From the NCBI RefSeq assembly GCF_000245755.1, contig NZ_JH601088.1, forward strand, positions 395,129-459,128: DNA of 64,000 nucleotides, read 5' to 3'. The position numbers and the translations under genes are program-made. This document shows, one piece after another, positions 46,780 through 56,226 of the stretch (the first letter of the stretch is position 1; every line of letters begins with the position of its first letter). A model generated the notes under the pieces. That model was not told the DNA's origin. It searched no databases and saw only the letters and a list, made by a program, of their open reading frames with translations. This stretch comes from Helcococcus kunzii ATCC 51366 (lineage in GTDB: Bacteria; Bacillota; Clostridia; Tissierellales; Peptoniphilaceae).

Positions 46780-47697
46780 ATGATAAAAGAAATTAAGACC
46801 GGAAAACATTTTTCTTGGATAATTGTTGAATTTGATAAACAGCCAGATTCTCAAGAATTGTTTGAAAGATTTGAAATTGATGACGAGATAATTGAATATG
46901 CTATTGATAAAAATGAAAGGGCTCATATTGAATACAATCCTAAGGAAGATGAGTTTCTATTAATTTTTAATGCGATAAATTTGGAAAAACAAGATAATCA
47001 TTATGAAACTATTCCGGTAACATTTTTGGTAAAAAACAAAAAGCTATTTACTATTGTGGATAAAGAAAGCAGATATGTGATTGAATTGATGAAAAATGTA
47101 TTAGATGAAGAGGATGAGGACTTAAGTATATTTAGCTTTCTGTTCTTAAGTTTGGATATGATTACTGAAAGATACTTTCCTGTCCTGGATGATATTGATA
47201 TTGAAAAAGATATATTAAACAATAAGCTGAGAAAAAATACAACAAAAAGTAATCTATTAGCTCTTTCAGACTTGTCAACAGGTATAGTATATTTGACTTC
47301 TGCAGCCAATCAAAATGTTACATTGTTGGAGCAAACAAGAACAAATATTATTTATAGACAATTTAGTGAAGTTGAAAAAGAATATCTAGACTCGACAATA
47401 ATTGAGGCTAAACAACTTCTATCCATGAACATGGTAATTTCTCAAATTTTGGAGCAATTATCAGGCACATATAACAATATTTTAAATAATAACCTTAATG
47501 ATATAGTAACAAATATGAATATTGTTTCTATTATTTTAGCTTCCCTAGCAGTAATAACTGGATTTTTTGGGATGAATGTAAAACTTCCATTATCAAATCA
47601 CGCTTCTGCCTGGATATTTATCATTATTTCTAGTACTTTGCTAGGATTTTTGATCTACAGAGTATTAAAAAATTTCTTTTCTAAAGATAATAAATAA
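46780..47697 (+). CDS. corA: CorA-family divalent metal transporter
   Basis: 305 aa. Cytoplasmic alpha/beta domain, long helix, and two C-terminal membrane helices separated by the signature GFFGMNVKLPL (GMN at about 264-266). Magnesium (or Co/Ni) channel by family. Length and topology are normal. Closed by a terminator at 47709-47745. Confidence 0.93.
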   Translation: MIKEIKTGKHFSWIIVEFDKQPDSQELFERFEIDDEIIEYAIDKNERAHIEYNPKEDEFLLIFNAINLEKQDNHYETIPVTFLVKNKKLFTIVDKESRYVIELMKNVLDEEDEDLSIFSFLFLSLDMITERYFPVLDDIDIEKDILNNKLRKNTTKSNLLALSDLSTGIVYLTSAANQNVTLLEQTRTNIIYRQFSEVEKEYLDSTIIEAKQLLSMNMVISQILEQLSGTYNNILNNNLNDIVTNMNIVSIILASLAVITGFFGMNVKLPLSNHASAWIFIIISSTLLGFLIYRVLKNFFSKDNK

Positions 47698-47708
47698 ATG
47701 TATATTTT

Positions 47709-47745
47709 CAAAACACGTTTAAATTTTTTAGACGTGTTTTTTATT
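47709..47745 (+). terminator. Terminator after corA
   Basis: Stem AAAACACGT / ACGTGTTTT followed by TTATT, loop TTAAATTTTTTAG. Confidence 0.75.
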
Positions 47746-47754
47746 GTTTGTAAA

Positions 47755-47799
47755 TGTCAATCGAAAAATGGTCCACGATAATAATCGAAAAACGGTCCA
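47755..47799. mobile_element. Possible IS21-family terminal remnant
   Basis: Begins TGTCAATCG and carries two 17-bp direct repeats AATCGAAAAA(T/C)GGTCCA at 47759 and 47783 (24-bp period). IS21-type ends start with TGT and contain repeated sequences of this kind (recollection, not searched). No transposase gene is present, so this would be a solo end or relic. Confidence 0.4.
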
Positions 47800-47836
47800 T
47801 TTAAATATAAATAATAGTAATATAATCAACTCATTC

Positions 47837-47858
47837 TTTCTCCCCCTAGGGGGAGAAA
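47837..47858. promoter_or_regulatory. GC-rich 22-bp perfect palindrome
   Basis: TTTCTCCCCCT and its exact complement meet at CTAG in the centre. Striking against AT-rich surroundings. It ends two bases before the ATG of the frameshifted membrane-protein gene and includes its GGGGGAG ribosome-binding site, so folding would hide that RBS. Confidence 0.6.
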
Positions 47859-47860
47859 AT

Positions 47861-48336
47861 ATGCTAACTGATAACACAAAAAATATTTTATTAAAGCATT
47901 TATTATTGTTGTTTCTTTATTCTTTATTTTTGGTGTCTATAGATATTTTACAAGTTATAGATTTTCGGATAAAGAATTTATAAAAGAAGTTTGGAAAAAT
48001 TTGGAATTACCTGAGCACAGTGAAGTTGAAATTATTTACTCTTCAGATCATGGAATTCATGGTGATGGAGATAGGATATATAAGATTTATAATCATATAG
48101 ACTTAAAAAATAGTAGTTTAGAATGCATTGACTGTAATGCAAATTTTGATGAGAAATCAAAGTATATAGTTCAATTGGTATTTTCTGATACTGAGGCAAA
48201 TATTAGGCATATTAATATCAAAAATTTTGATGAAGAATTGAAATTCATAAAAAAGATAGATGATGATGAAAATATCTTAGTAATAACATATACTGAAGTC
48301 TATAATGCTTTTTATTTATTCGAAAGATTAACTTAA
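47861..48336 (+). pseudogene. Frameshifted single-span membrane protein gene
   Basis: ATG 47861 is preceded by GGGGGAG. Its frame reads MLTDNTKNILL and ends early. With one more A in the A6 run at 47878-47883 it reads MLTDNTKKYFIKAFIIVVSLFFIFGVYRYF and joins the open frame that continues to 48336 (FSDKEFIKEVWKNLELPEHSEVEIIYSSDHG ... YLFERLT), about 158 aa with one membrane helix and an outside domain. No family recognised. A TTG at 48001 could give a truncated soluble product. Confidence 0.65.
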
Positions 48337-48412
48337 CAAGTTTATTTAATCATTAGTTTTTTAATTACAAAGATTCGAAAAAGAATTTTGTGATTTTTTA
48401 TTTTTAATAACC

Positions 48413-48442
48413 TTGACTATTTGTATCTATATATGTTATGAT
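48413..48442 (+). promoter_or_regulatory. Promoter of the iron-uptake operon
   Basis: TTGACT (48413-48418) and TATGAT (48437-48442), 18-bp spacer, just upstream of the Fur-like box. Confidence 0.6.
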
Positions 48443-48451
48443 GTTAAATCG

Positions 48452-48472
48452 TAATGATACTCATTATCATTA
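48452..48472. promoter_or_regulatory. Fur-type iron box
   Basis: Perfect 8-bp arms TAATGATA / TATCATTA around CTCAT, matching the Fur/DtxR-type iron box. Placed just after the -10 box and 24 bases before the start of the iron-binding lipoprotein gene, so iron-loaded repressor would block transcription. Confidence 0.75.
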
Positions 48473-48495
48473 AATGTTTTTTTAAAGGAGAAGGT

Positions 48496-49470
48496 ATGAA
48501 AAAAATTATATATAGCTTAATGCTTGTGTTAGTTTTAATGTTAACAGCATGTGGTCAAAAAAAAGAAAATACAAAAACGGATACAAATGAAACAAAAAAA
48601 GAGTCTGTAAAGGAAGAATCTAAAATTGATGTAAATGTTACTGAGGCAAAAGAAACAAAGAATGAAGATGATGTTAAAACATTTTCTGATAAAAAAATTG
48701 TTGCTGGTAGTAAAACTGTAGCAGAATACTTAAGTTTATTTAATCAAAAACTTGTTGGTATTGCTAAACAAAAGCATTTACCAGAAATATATAAGGATGT
48801 TACTCAAGTAGGATCACCAAGAAAACTTAACTTAGAGATTATTATAAGCTTAAAACCTGATTTAGTAGTTGCTAATGAAACTAGTAAAAAAGATATAGAA
48901 AAAACTCTTTCAGCTCAAAAAATAGAAACTTTTTATTTAGATGGTTCAAACTATAATTCTGTATTTGAGAATATTAAATTAGTTGGCGAAAAACTTGGCC
49001 AAAAAGAAAAATCTGAAACAATAATAAAAGATTTAAAATCTAAAGAAAAAGAATTAATTGAAAAAGCGGCTCCACTTAAAGGAAAGAAAGTTGCTATGTT
49101 ATTTGGTACAGGAGATAATTTCCAACTAATGACAGAAAACACATATATCGGAGATCTATTAAAACTTATTGGTGTAGAAAATATTGCTAAAGATAGTACT
49201 GGTGAAAATAATAAATATTTACCTTATAGTTTAGAAAATATTGTATCTGCAAATCCAGATTATATTTTAACTTTAGCTCATGGTAATAGAGAACAAGCTG
49301 AAAAAATATTTGCTTCAGAATTTGAAAAAGATTTATGGAAAAACTTAACTGCTATTAAAGAAAACAGGTTAATTCATTTGGATGATGATAAGTATCCTGT
49401 GACAGGAAATATCCATGTTATGGAAACTTTAGAAGGTTTAATTAATTTACTTTTGGAAAACTCTAATTAA
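48496..49470 (+). CDS. Iron-siderophore/haem ABC transporter, substrate-binding lipoprotein
   Basis: 324 aa. Signal with lipobox MLTAC, a Lys/Glu/Thr-rich linker, then a periplasmic-binding type III (FecB/FhuD-like) domain: AEYLSLFNQKLVGIAKQ, VGSPRKLNLEIIISLKPDLVVAN, YLPYSLENIVSANPDYILTLAHG. ATG 48496 follows AAGGAGAAGGT; the longer frame is rejected. First gene of an operon with permease, ATPase and two exporter-fold ABC proteins, under a Fur-type box. Confidence 0.9.
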   Translation: MKKIIYSLMLVLVLMLTACGQKKENTKTDTNETKKESVKEESKIDVNVTEAKETKNEDDVKTFSDKKIVAGSKTVAEYLSLFNQKLVGIAKQKHLPEIYKDVTQVGSPRKLNLEIIISLKPDLVVANETSKKDIEKTLSAQKIETFYLDGSNYNSVFENIKLVGEKLGQKEKSETIIKDLKSKEKELIEKAAPLKGKKVAMLFGTGDNFQLMTENTYIGDLLKLIGVENIAKDSTGENNKYLPYSLENIVSANPDYILTLAHGNREQAEKIFASEFEKDLWKNLTAIKENRLIHLDDDKYPVTGNIHVMETLEGLINLLLENSN

Positions 49471-49488
49471 TAAAAGAATGGAAATAAA

Positions 49489-50484
49489 ATGATAAAAGGA
49501 CAAAAACAGGTTATTACACTTGCATTTATTACAACTGTATTTTTGTTTATAGCAATATTTTTTAGTACAGTTGTTGGTAGCGTAAATATTGGTTTTCAAG
49601 AAATAATCGATATAATTTTTAGGCAAAAACAAACAGAAAATTATACTATATTAATGGATATAAGACTACCTAGGGTTGCATTTGCTTTAGTTGGAGGTGT
49701 TTGTCTTGCTTTATCAGGTTTATTGTTGCAAATTGTTTTAAGAAATCCTATGGCGGATAGTGGTGCCCTTGGAATAAATTCTGGTGCAACATTTGTAACA
49801 ACTTTAATATTATTAGTATTTCCAGTTTCAAGCAACTTGGTTCCTGTATTGTCATTTGTTGGTGGTATGGGAGCCTTCCTTCTAATTATCTTGCTATCAT
49901 GGGAAATAGAGTTAACACCTACAAGATTAATTTTGACAGGTGCTGCATTGAATGCAATGCTAAGAGGTGGGCAATCATTTTTAATGACCATGTATAGTGA
50001 TAGATTGCAAGGCGTAATTACATGGCAAAATGGAAATTTGGCGGGAAAAACCTGGGATCAATTTAGAGTGTATTGTTTGTATATTATTCCAGTTCTTTTG
50101 ATAGTATTTCTAATTTCAAAAAGTATAAATGTTCTTAATTTGTCAGATTCTACAAGTTATAGCTTGGGTGTGCCTGTAAGAAAATATAGGATTTTAGTTT
50201 CAACTCTTGGGGTTTATTTAGCAGCCATAACTGTATCACAACTTGGAATGATAGGGTTTGTAGGTTTAATTGTTCCTCATATTTCTAAAGCTCTTGTTGG
50301 AGGAAACACTGCTAAGACACTTCCATTTACCTCTTTAATTGGTGCTTTACTTTTGTTGCTTGCAGATTTACTTAGTAGAACTATAGCTTCACCAATTGAG
50401 ATTCCAATAGGAACAGTTATGTCTATACTTGGCGGACCATTCTTCCTATTTTTAATTTCTAAGAAAAGTAGAGGGATGAAATAA
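49489..50484 (+). CDS. FecCD-family iron ABC permease
   Basis: 331 aa with about nine or ten helices. DIRLPRVAFALVGGVCLALSGLLLQIVLRNPMADSGALGINSGA and GFVGLIVPHISKALVGG are the BtuC/FecCD signatures. Type II importer permease for siderophore or haem iron. Its stop codon shares one base with the ATPase start. Confidence 0.94.
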   Translation: MIKGQKQVITLAFITTVFLFIAIFFSTVVGSVNIGFQEIIDIIFRQKQTENYTILMDIRLPRVAFALVGGVCLALSGLLLQIVLRNPMADSGALGINSGATFVTTLILLVFPVSSNLVPVLSFVGGMGAFLLIILLSWEIELTPTRLILTGAALNAMLRGGQSFLMTMYSDRLQGVITWQNGNLAGKTWDQFRVYCLYIIPVLLIVFLISKSINVLNLSDSTSYSLGVPVRKYRILVSTLGVYLAAITVSQLGMIGFVGLIVPHISKALVGGNTAKTLPFTSLIGALLLLLADLLSRTIASPIEIPIGTVMSILGGPFFLFLISKKSRGMK

Positions 50485-51326
50485 TGAAAGATATTATATT
50501 ACAATCTGAAAATTTAGTTTTTAGGTATAAAAATAATAAGAAAAATATTTTAAATAATGTAAGTGTTGAAGTTGAAAGAGGAAAATTTATTGGGATAATT
50601 GGCCCTAATGCTTCTGGAAAATCAACACTTTTTAAATGTTTGATGGGAGAAGTCACTCCAAAATCTGGAATGGTCTATTTTGAAGGGAAAAATATATTTA
50701 GTATTAATTCTAAAGAGAGAGCGAAAAAAATAGCTATTGTTCAGCAGAAAAATCAAGCTGTTGAGGATTTTACAGTAAGAGAAGTTATTGAACTTGGACG
50801 TACGCCTTATAGAAGAACATTTGGTAGATTTGGAGAAGATGATAAAAAAGCCGTTGATAATGCTTTGTATTTAGTAGCTTTGGAAGATTTACAAGATAGA
50901 TATTGTCATCAATTGTCTGGTGGACAACTTCAAAGAGTTTGGTTAGGGTTGGCACTTGCACAAGAACCGGATCTAATTTTACTAGATGAGCCTACAACAT
51001 ACCTAGATGTTAAATATCAAATACAGTTAATGGAAATGATAAGAGAGCTTGTTGATAATCATGGTATAACTTGTGTGGCTGTATTACACGATTTGAATCA
51101 AGTATTAAATTATGTTGATTATTCTTATTTGTTAAATGACGGAGAGATTTTTTCTTTTGGTGATACAAAACAGATATTGAATTTTGATACTATAAAGAGC
51201 GTTTTTGATGTTGATTCAAAGATTTTACAAAGCATTGATGATAGAAAAGTATTGGATATATTTTTAGATAAGGAAGATAAAAATGTACATAAAGATATTA
51301 AAGTTGGGCAGATTAGGCAGATTTAG
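50484..51326 (+). CDS. FecE-type iron ABC importer ATPase
   Basis: 280 aa. Walker A GPNASGKST, Q-loop in VQQKNQ, signature LSGGQLQRVWLGLALAQ, Walker B LILLDEPTTYLD and H-loop LHDLN. A 50-residue C-terminal extension after the core ends inside the next gene (44-base overlap), so translation of the two is linked. Confidence 0.94.
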   Translation: MKDIILQSENLVFRYKNNKKNILNNVSVEVERGKFIGIIGPNASGKSTLFKCLMGEVTPKSGMVYFEGKNIFSINSKERAKKIAIVQQKNQAVEDFTVREVIELGRTPYRRTFGRFGEDDKKAVDNALYLVALEDLQDRYCHQLSGGQLQRVWLGLALAQEPDLILLDEPTTYLDVKYQIQLMEMIRELVDNHGITCVAVLHDLNQVLNYVDYSYLLNDGEIFSFGDTKQILNFDTIKSVFDVDSKILQSIDDRKVLDIFLDKEDKNVHKDIKVGQIRQI

Positions 51327-52977
51327 TGCAATACTAGATATGTTTTTCAATTTAATAGAAAATAGCAGCTTATTATTATTCGGCATTTCAATTATTTTAA
51401 TTTTAGAGGGGAGATACGATGCTTTTTATCTTTCTTCAATTCTATTAGTATCTTTACTTTTTATTAACCTATTTATTGATAGAAACTTTATAATCTATTG
51501 GAGTGAAAAATCAGTTCAAAAGATAACAAATGATTATTTAGAGGCGATATATAAAAATAGTAGATGGGGTGTAAAAAACGAGTCATTGGTTGATATACTA
51601 TCTGGTGATATCAATTCCATTAGAAAGTTGGCAGTTTTTTACGAGGAAATTTTACCACAGTTCATTGAAATGTTTATCCTTTTTATCGCTTTATTATTTT
51701 TGACGGTAAAAAATAATTCAATAGTATTTATAATTGTGCCAATGGCATTTCTAATTATGTATTTTATTAGCTTTTTTGTAAGAAAATTACAGCATAAAGT
51801 TAACAATCGAAGAGATAAGAGATACTTAAATATGGGGGCAAAGTTTATGGAAGATTTGCAAGCTATGCCAACAATTTTGAACTATAATGCTGGGAATAAA
51901 TTTCAGAATATTTTTAATGATAAATCTGAGAAACATAGAAAAGATATAATATTCTCTTTAGGAATCAGCCTTCCAAGAAGTGCTGGTAGGATAATTGTTG
52001 CAAATATAGGGATAGTCTTATGTGCATATATATTAAATAAGTTTTATTTGGAAAAAATTTCATTGATTGAGCTGATGGCAATAATTTACTTAAACACTCA
52101 AATTCTAGTTACAACAAAGAAATTTGCTTATGCAAATAAACAAGTCCATATGTTAAAGCCTGTTTTAAATAGAGTTCTTAGATTGATTGATTCAACTAAT
52201 GAAGTGAAAAATTACGATATTAAAATTGATGAGGACATCACTGAGATTTCATTGAAAAATGCAACATTCTCATATGATCGAAATCAAAATATTTTTAATC
52301 AAGTAAATTTAAGTATTTCAAAAGGTAAACTATATAATATTGTTGGCGAGAATGGTGCTGGGAAATCTACACTAATAAAGTTAATAAAAGGTCAAATAAA
52401 TTTAAATTCTGGTGATTTGATTCTAAATAATACAAATATTAAAGATATTGATAATTCTCTATTAGCAAAGCAAATTTCTATTATTGAAAAGGAAAATTTT
52501 CTTTTTAATGCCACTATTAAAGAAAACTTAGAGTATGCGAATAAAAATAAATATCCATTTGAAAAAGTGGTTTGTATTTTTGATGAGTATGGATTGTTAG
52601 ATTTTATTAATGAATTTCCTATGAAATGGGATACTCAAATTGGTGAGAATGGAAACTTATTGTCAAATGGACAAACACAACAATTAGTTTTTGCTATGCA
52701 CTTGTTACAGGATAAAAATGTATACATTTTAGATGAAGCAACATCAAGCATTAATCCTGAAAATACAAAAATAATATTAGATGCATTAAAAAAATTATCA
52801 GCAGATAAAATTGTAATAAATATTACACATAATAAAAATGATATTAGCTATTCTGATGAAAACATATTTGTAAACAAAGGTGAGTTAATTCAAGGTACAC
52901 ACAAACAATTATTGAAAAATGACGATTATATCAAACTATACGAAAAGCTAGGAAATGAAGATGAAGAGAATATTTAA
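51283..52977 (+). CDS. Exporter-fold ABC protein, subunit 1 (iron operon)
   Basis: 564 aa: six helices in the first 300 residues, then an ATPase with Walker A GENGAGKST, Walker B VYILDEATSSI and a weak signature LLSNGQTQQLVFAMHLL. Pairs with the next gene as a heterodimer. In the YbtPQ/IrtAB group such exporter-fold pairs import iron-siderophores; their place after fecBCDE-like genes under an iron box supports that role here, though export cannot be excluded. Confidence 0.82.
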   Translation: MYIKILKLGRLGRFSAILDMFFNLIENSSLLLFGISIILILEGRYDAFYLSSILLVSLLFINLFIDRNFIIYWSEKSVQKITNDYLEAIYKNSRWGVKNESLVDILSGDINSIRKLAVFYEEILPQFIEMFILFIALLFLTVKNNSIVFIIVPMAFLIMYFISFFVRKLQHKVNNRRDKRYLNMGAKFMEDLQAMPTILNYNAGNKFQNIFNDKSEKHRKDIIFSLGISLPRSAGRIIVANIGIVLCAYILNKFYLEKISLIELMAIIYLNTQILVTTKKFAYANKQVHMLKPVLNRVLRLIDSTNEVKNYDIKIDEDITEISLKNATFSYDRNQNIFNQVNLSISKGKLYNIVGENGAGKSTLIKLIKGQINLNSGDLILNNTNIKDIDNSLLAKQISIIEKENFLFNATIKENLEYANKNKYPFEKVVCIFDEYGLLDFINEFPMKWDTQIGENGNLLSNGQTQQLVFAMHLLQDKNVYILDEATSSINPENTKIILDALKKLSADKIVINITHNKNDISYSDENIFVNKGELIQGTHKQLLKNDDYIKLYEKLGNEDEENI

Positions 52978-54574
52978 ATATGCAAAAAAATATATTTTTG
53001 AATTAATTCTAAGTAGTATTGGAGCATTTATCTTTGCATTTGGATATGTAATGGTAATATTTTATGCATTTAAGTTATTATTAAATTTAAATTCTATAAG
53101 TAGTTTTGATGTGAAAATGATTGTTTTTTGGAGTATTTCAACTGGTATTGGAAATGCTATTGAGCATTACTTAGGGCATGATATTGCCTTTAAGATCCTA
53201 AGAGATTTTAGAATACTAGTGTATAAAAAAATAAGAGCTTTAGGACCAAGCATACTGGACAATAAGGACTCTTCTAAGCTGTTGCAACTTATTGGAAAAG
53301 ATATTGATTCAATAGAAGTTTTTTATGCTCATACACTTGTGCCAATTATCAGAACAATAACATTTATGATTGCGATTTTTATTTTGTATTTAAGAGTTAA
53401 CATTTTTATGGCATTGGCAATAACTTTTATATCTATGATTATTTTGATTTTATCAAGAAATCTTAATCTTGATAAAATAGAAGAAAGTAGTATGATATAT
53501 GCCAAAGAAAATCATAAAATGAATAAATTGCTTAATCAAATTGTAAATGGAAAAGATCAAATAATACAACTTGGCATAGAAGAACAATTCTTTGAAAAGA
53601 TAAAAAATAAAAATGTTGACCTTGAAACTTATAAATTAGAGAAACATAAAACATATAATAGAAGTAATAAATTAATAAATCTAGTCTATCTACTTGGATT
53701 TATAATTATTGTCTATATTGCAAAGATTACTAATAATCTTAACAAAACAAGCTTAGCTTATTTATTAATCTATCCGTTCATTTTTGAACCTTATAAGTCA
53801 ATCACAAAGTTAGAGCTTTCATTGAGTAATGGAAAGATTGCTGCAAATAATTTATTTAATTTTTTAGATGAAGAAAATTTAATTCAAGATGGAAATAAAA
53901 GCATTGAGAAGTGTGACAATATTACAATTAATGCGCTAGATTTCTCATATCCAAACACTACTAATAATATATTAGAAAATGTAAATCTGAAACTAGCAAA
54001 AGGTGAAAAAATTGGTATTTTTGGACAAAGTGGAAGTGGTAAAAGTACATTGGCGAAAGTGTTAATGAGATGGTATCCATATAAGTTTGGAAACATTAAA
54101 TTTGACGGTATAGAACTTAACGAAATATGTGTGGAAGATATTAGAAAAATAATAAACTATATGCCGCAGAATCCAGACATTTTTTCGATAAGTATTAGAG
54201 ATAATCTAACAATGTTTAATGATAAAATTTCTGATGAAAAAATATTAGACATTCTTAAAAAACTTAATTTACTTTACCGAATTAATAAACTAAAAAATGG
54301 TCTAGATACAGTTATTTCTAAAGATATGTTTTCGAGTGGTGAAAAACAAAGATTAGATCTAGCTAGATCAATGCTAACAAATGGACAAGTTTTAATTTTA
54401 GATGAGCCACTTAGCAATCTAGATACAAATAATGAACAAATTGTATTGCAATATATCAACGATAATTTTGATGGAATTGTAATAATTATTTCTCATAGAT
54501 ATGAAGCATTTAGTATTTGTGATAGTATTTATGAAATTAAGGATAGAAAAATATTTAAGAAGTATAAAAAATAA
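52961..54574 (+). CDS. Exporter-fold ABC protein, subunit 2 (iron operon)
   Basis: 537 aa: six membrane helices, then an ATPase with Walker A GQSGSGKST, signature FSSGEKQRLDLARSML, Walker B VLILDEPLSNLDT and H-loop ISHR. Partner of the preceding ABC protein; reading frames overlap by 17 bases from this start. An ATG two codons earlier (52955) is possible, but spacing to AGGAA favours 52961. Last gene of the iron operon. Confidence 0.82.
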   Translation: MKRIFKYAKKYIFELILSSIGAFIFAFGYVMVIFYAFKLLLNLNSISSFDVKMIVFWSISTGIGNAIEHYLGHDIAFKILRDFRILVYKKIRALGPSILDNKDSSKLLQLIGKDIDSIEVFYAHTLVPIIRTITFMIAIFILYLRVNIFMALAITFISMIILILSRNLNLDKIEESSMIYAKENHKMNKLLNQIVNGKDQIIQLGIEEQFFEKIKNKNVDLETYKLEKHKTYNRSNKLINLVYLLGFIIIVYIAKITNNLNKTSLAYLLIYPFIFEPYKSITKLELSLSNGKIAANNLFNFLDEENLIQDGNKSIEKCDNITINALDFSYPNTTNNILENVNLKLAKGEKIGIFGQSGSGKSTLAKVLMRWYPYKFGNIKFDGIELNEICVEDIRKIINYMPQNPDIFSISIRDNLTMFNDKISDEKILDILKKLNLLYRINKLKNGLDTVISKDMFSSGEKQRLDLARSMLTNGQVLILDEPLSNLDTNNEQIVLQYINDNFDGIVIIISHRYEAFSICDSIYEIKDRKIFKKYKK

Positions 54575-54604
54575 AATATTTAAGAACAAGCAAAAATAAA
54601 ATAT

Positions 54605-54633
54605 TTGACATTTTTACAATATTAAAATATAAT
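54605..54633 (+). promoter_or_regulatory. Promoter of metK
   Basis: Full-consensus TTGACA (54605-54610) and TATAAT (54628-54633) with a 17-bp spacer, about 22 bases before the riboswitch. Confidence 0.85.
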
Positions 54634-54655
54634 ACTTTATGCAAATGAATAGAAA

Positions 54656-54745
54656 TTATCAAGAGAGATGGAGGGAAAGGCCCTACGAAGTCCAGCAACC
54701 TATTAAATTAGGTGCTAAATCCTGCAGGAATACCTGAAAGATAAG
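54656..54745 (+). promoter_or_regulatory. SAM-I (S-box) riboswitch
   Basis: Landmarks in order: TTATCAAGAGAGATGGAGGGA, GGCCCTACGAAGTCCAGCAACC, GGTGCTAAATCCTGCAGG and CCTGAAAGATAAG, with P1 closing TTATC/GATAA. Binds S-adenosylmethionine and, with the hairpin just downstream, cuts metK expression when SAM is plentiful. Confidence 0.95.
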
Positions 54746-54752
54746 TACTGAT

Positions 54753-54785
54753 ATCCTTACTTTTTGGTAAGGTATTTTTATTTTA
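54753..54785 (+). terminator. Riboswitch-controlled terminator before metK
   Basis: Stem ATCCTTAC / GTAAGGTAT with TTTTTG loop, followed by TTTTTATTTT. Confidence 0.85.
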
Positions 54786-54828
54786 AAAGACTAATTTCTA
54801 TTATTAAAAATAAAAATAAGGAGAAATT

Positions 54829-56004
54829 ATGAAAAAATTAATAACATCAGAATCCGTAACACAAGGGCATCCAGATAAAATTTGTGATCAAATATCAGAT
54901 GCTGTTTTGGATGCGTATTTAACACAAGACGAAAACTCAAGAGTTGCATGTGAGGTAATGGTATCTTCTGGAACTGTATACATTACTGGAGAAATCTCAT
55001 CTAGTGCCAAAGTTGATATTGAGGAGATTGCAAGAAATACAATTGAAACAATTGGCTACAACAAGGAAGAATATGGTTTTAGTTCTGTTTCTGCAAAGAT
55101 AATTATCGACATGAATCAACAATCACCTGATATTGCATTAGGTGTAGATAATTCTCAAGAATCAAAAAATAATAGTGAAGACCCATACGATAAAATTGGC
55201 GCTGGGGATCAAGGAATGGTTTTTGGCTATGCAACAAACGAAACAGAAGAGTTAATGCCTTTGCCAATATTACTTGCTCATAAGTTAGCTAGAAAATTAG
55301 CAGAAGTTAGAGAGAAAAAAGAGATTCCATATTTAAGACCAGATGGAAAAACACAAGTAACTGTTGAATATGTTGACAATAAAGCTACAAGAATTGATAC
55401 AGTTTTGATCTCAACACAACATGATGAAGAAGCTACTTTAGAACAAATTAGAGAAGATTTAATAAATAATGTAATTATCCCAGTTGTAGGGGTAAACTTT
55501 GTAGATGAAAATACAAAATATTTAGTAAATCCAACAGGTAGATTTGTAATTGGTGGACCAGTAAGTGATAGTGGTTTAACTGGTAGAAAAATAATTGTAG
55601 ACACTTATGGTGGATTTTCTAGACATGGTGGGGGAGCGTATTCTGGGAAAGATGGCTCAAAAGTAGATAGGTCTGCTTCATATATGGCAAGATATATTGC
55701 AAAAAATCTTGTTGCAGCAGGGTTAGCAGAGAAAGTTGAAATAGGTGTTGCTTACGCCATAGGAGTTGCAAAACCAGTTTCAGTTTATGTTGATAGTTTT
55801 GAAACTGGGAAATTTAACGACGATAAATTAACAGAAATTGTCAATAAATATTTTGATTTAAGACCTGCAGCAATAATCGATAAATTACATTTGAAAAAAC
55901 CAATATTTAAGCAAACAGCTGCATATGGACATTTTGGTAGACATGATATTCAATTGCCATGGGAACAGACAGATATGATCGAAGTATTAAAAGAAATTAA
56001 ATAA
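54829..56004 (+). CDS. metK: S-adenosylmethionine synthetase
   Basis: 391 aa. [32 protein letters not shown] and [23 protein letters not shown] are the MetK signatures. Makes SAM from methionine and ATP. Under an S-box riboswitch, which fits feedback by its own product. RBS AAGGAGAAATT. Confidence 0.98.
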   Translation: MKKLITSESVTQGHPDKICDQISDAVLDAYLTQDENSRVACEVMVSSGTVYITGEISSSAKVDIEEIARNTIETIGYNKEEYGFSSVSAKIIIDMNQQSPDIALGVDNSQESKNNSEDPYDKIGAGDQGMVFGYATNETEELMPLPILLAHKLARKLAEVREKKEIPYLRPDGKTQVTVEYVDNKATRIDTVLISTQHDEEATLEQIREDLINNVIIPVVGVNFVDENTKYLVNPTGRFVIGGPVSDSGLTGRKIIVDTYGGFSRHGGGAYSGKDGSKVDRSASYMARYIAKNLVAAGLAEKVEIGVAYAIGVAKPVSVYVDSFETGKFNDDKLTEIVNKYFDLRPAAIIDKLHLKKPIFKQTAAYGHFGRHDIQLPWEQTDMIEVLKEIK

Positions 56005-56054
56005 AATAAATATGTTCTTTGTCAAATATTGTTGGTGAAGAATTGAGATAACAA

Positions 56055-56097
56055 AAAAGTGCAGAAAACAAATATGCTTTCTGCGCTTTTTTATTTT
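56055..56097. terminator. Terminator after metK
   Basis: AAAAAAGTGCAGAAA / TTTCTGCGCTTTTTT stem with flanking A- and T-runs; likely works on both strands. Confidence 0.75.
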
Positions 56098-56226
56098 CGT
56101 ATTTTCTTTTTTAAGCTCATCGTAATTAATAGTCTGTTTCTAAAGAAATATATTAAACACATTTAATGAGCAAAAATGAAAATCCTGTCCTATCTATATT
56201 AAAATGTCTGAATTATAATTTTAATC

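Noticed and set aside
47744..47983. 79-aa ORF starting before the GC palindrome
   Set aside because: Its first part is the IS-like end and palindrome; only the section from 47861 has an RBS, and its frame is broken.
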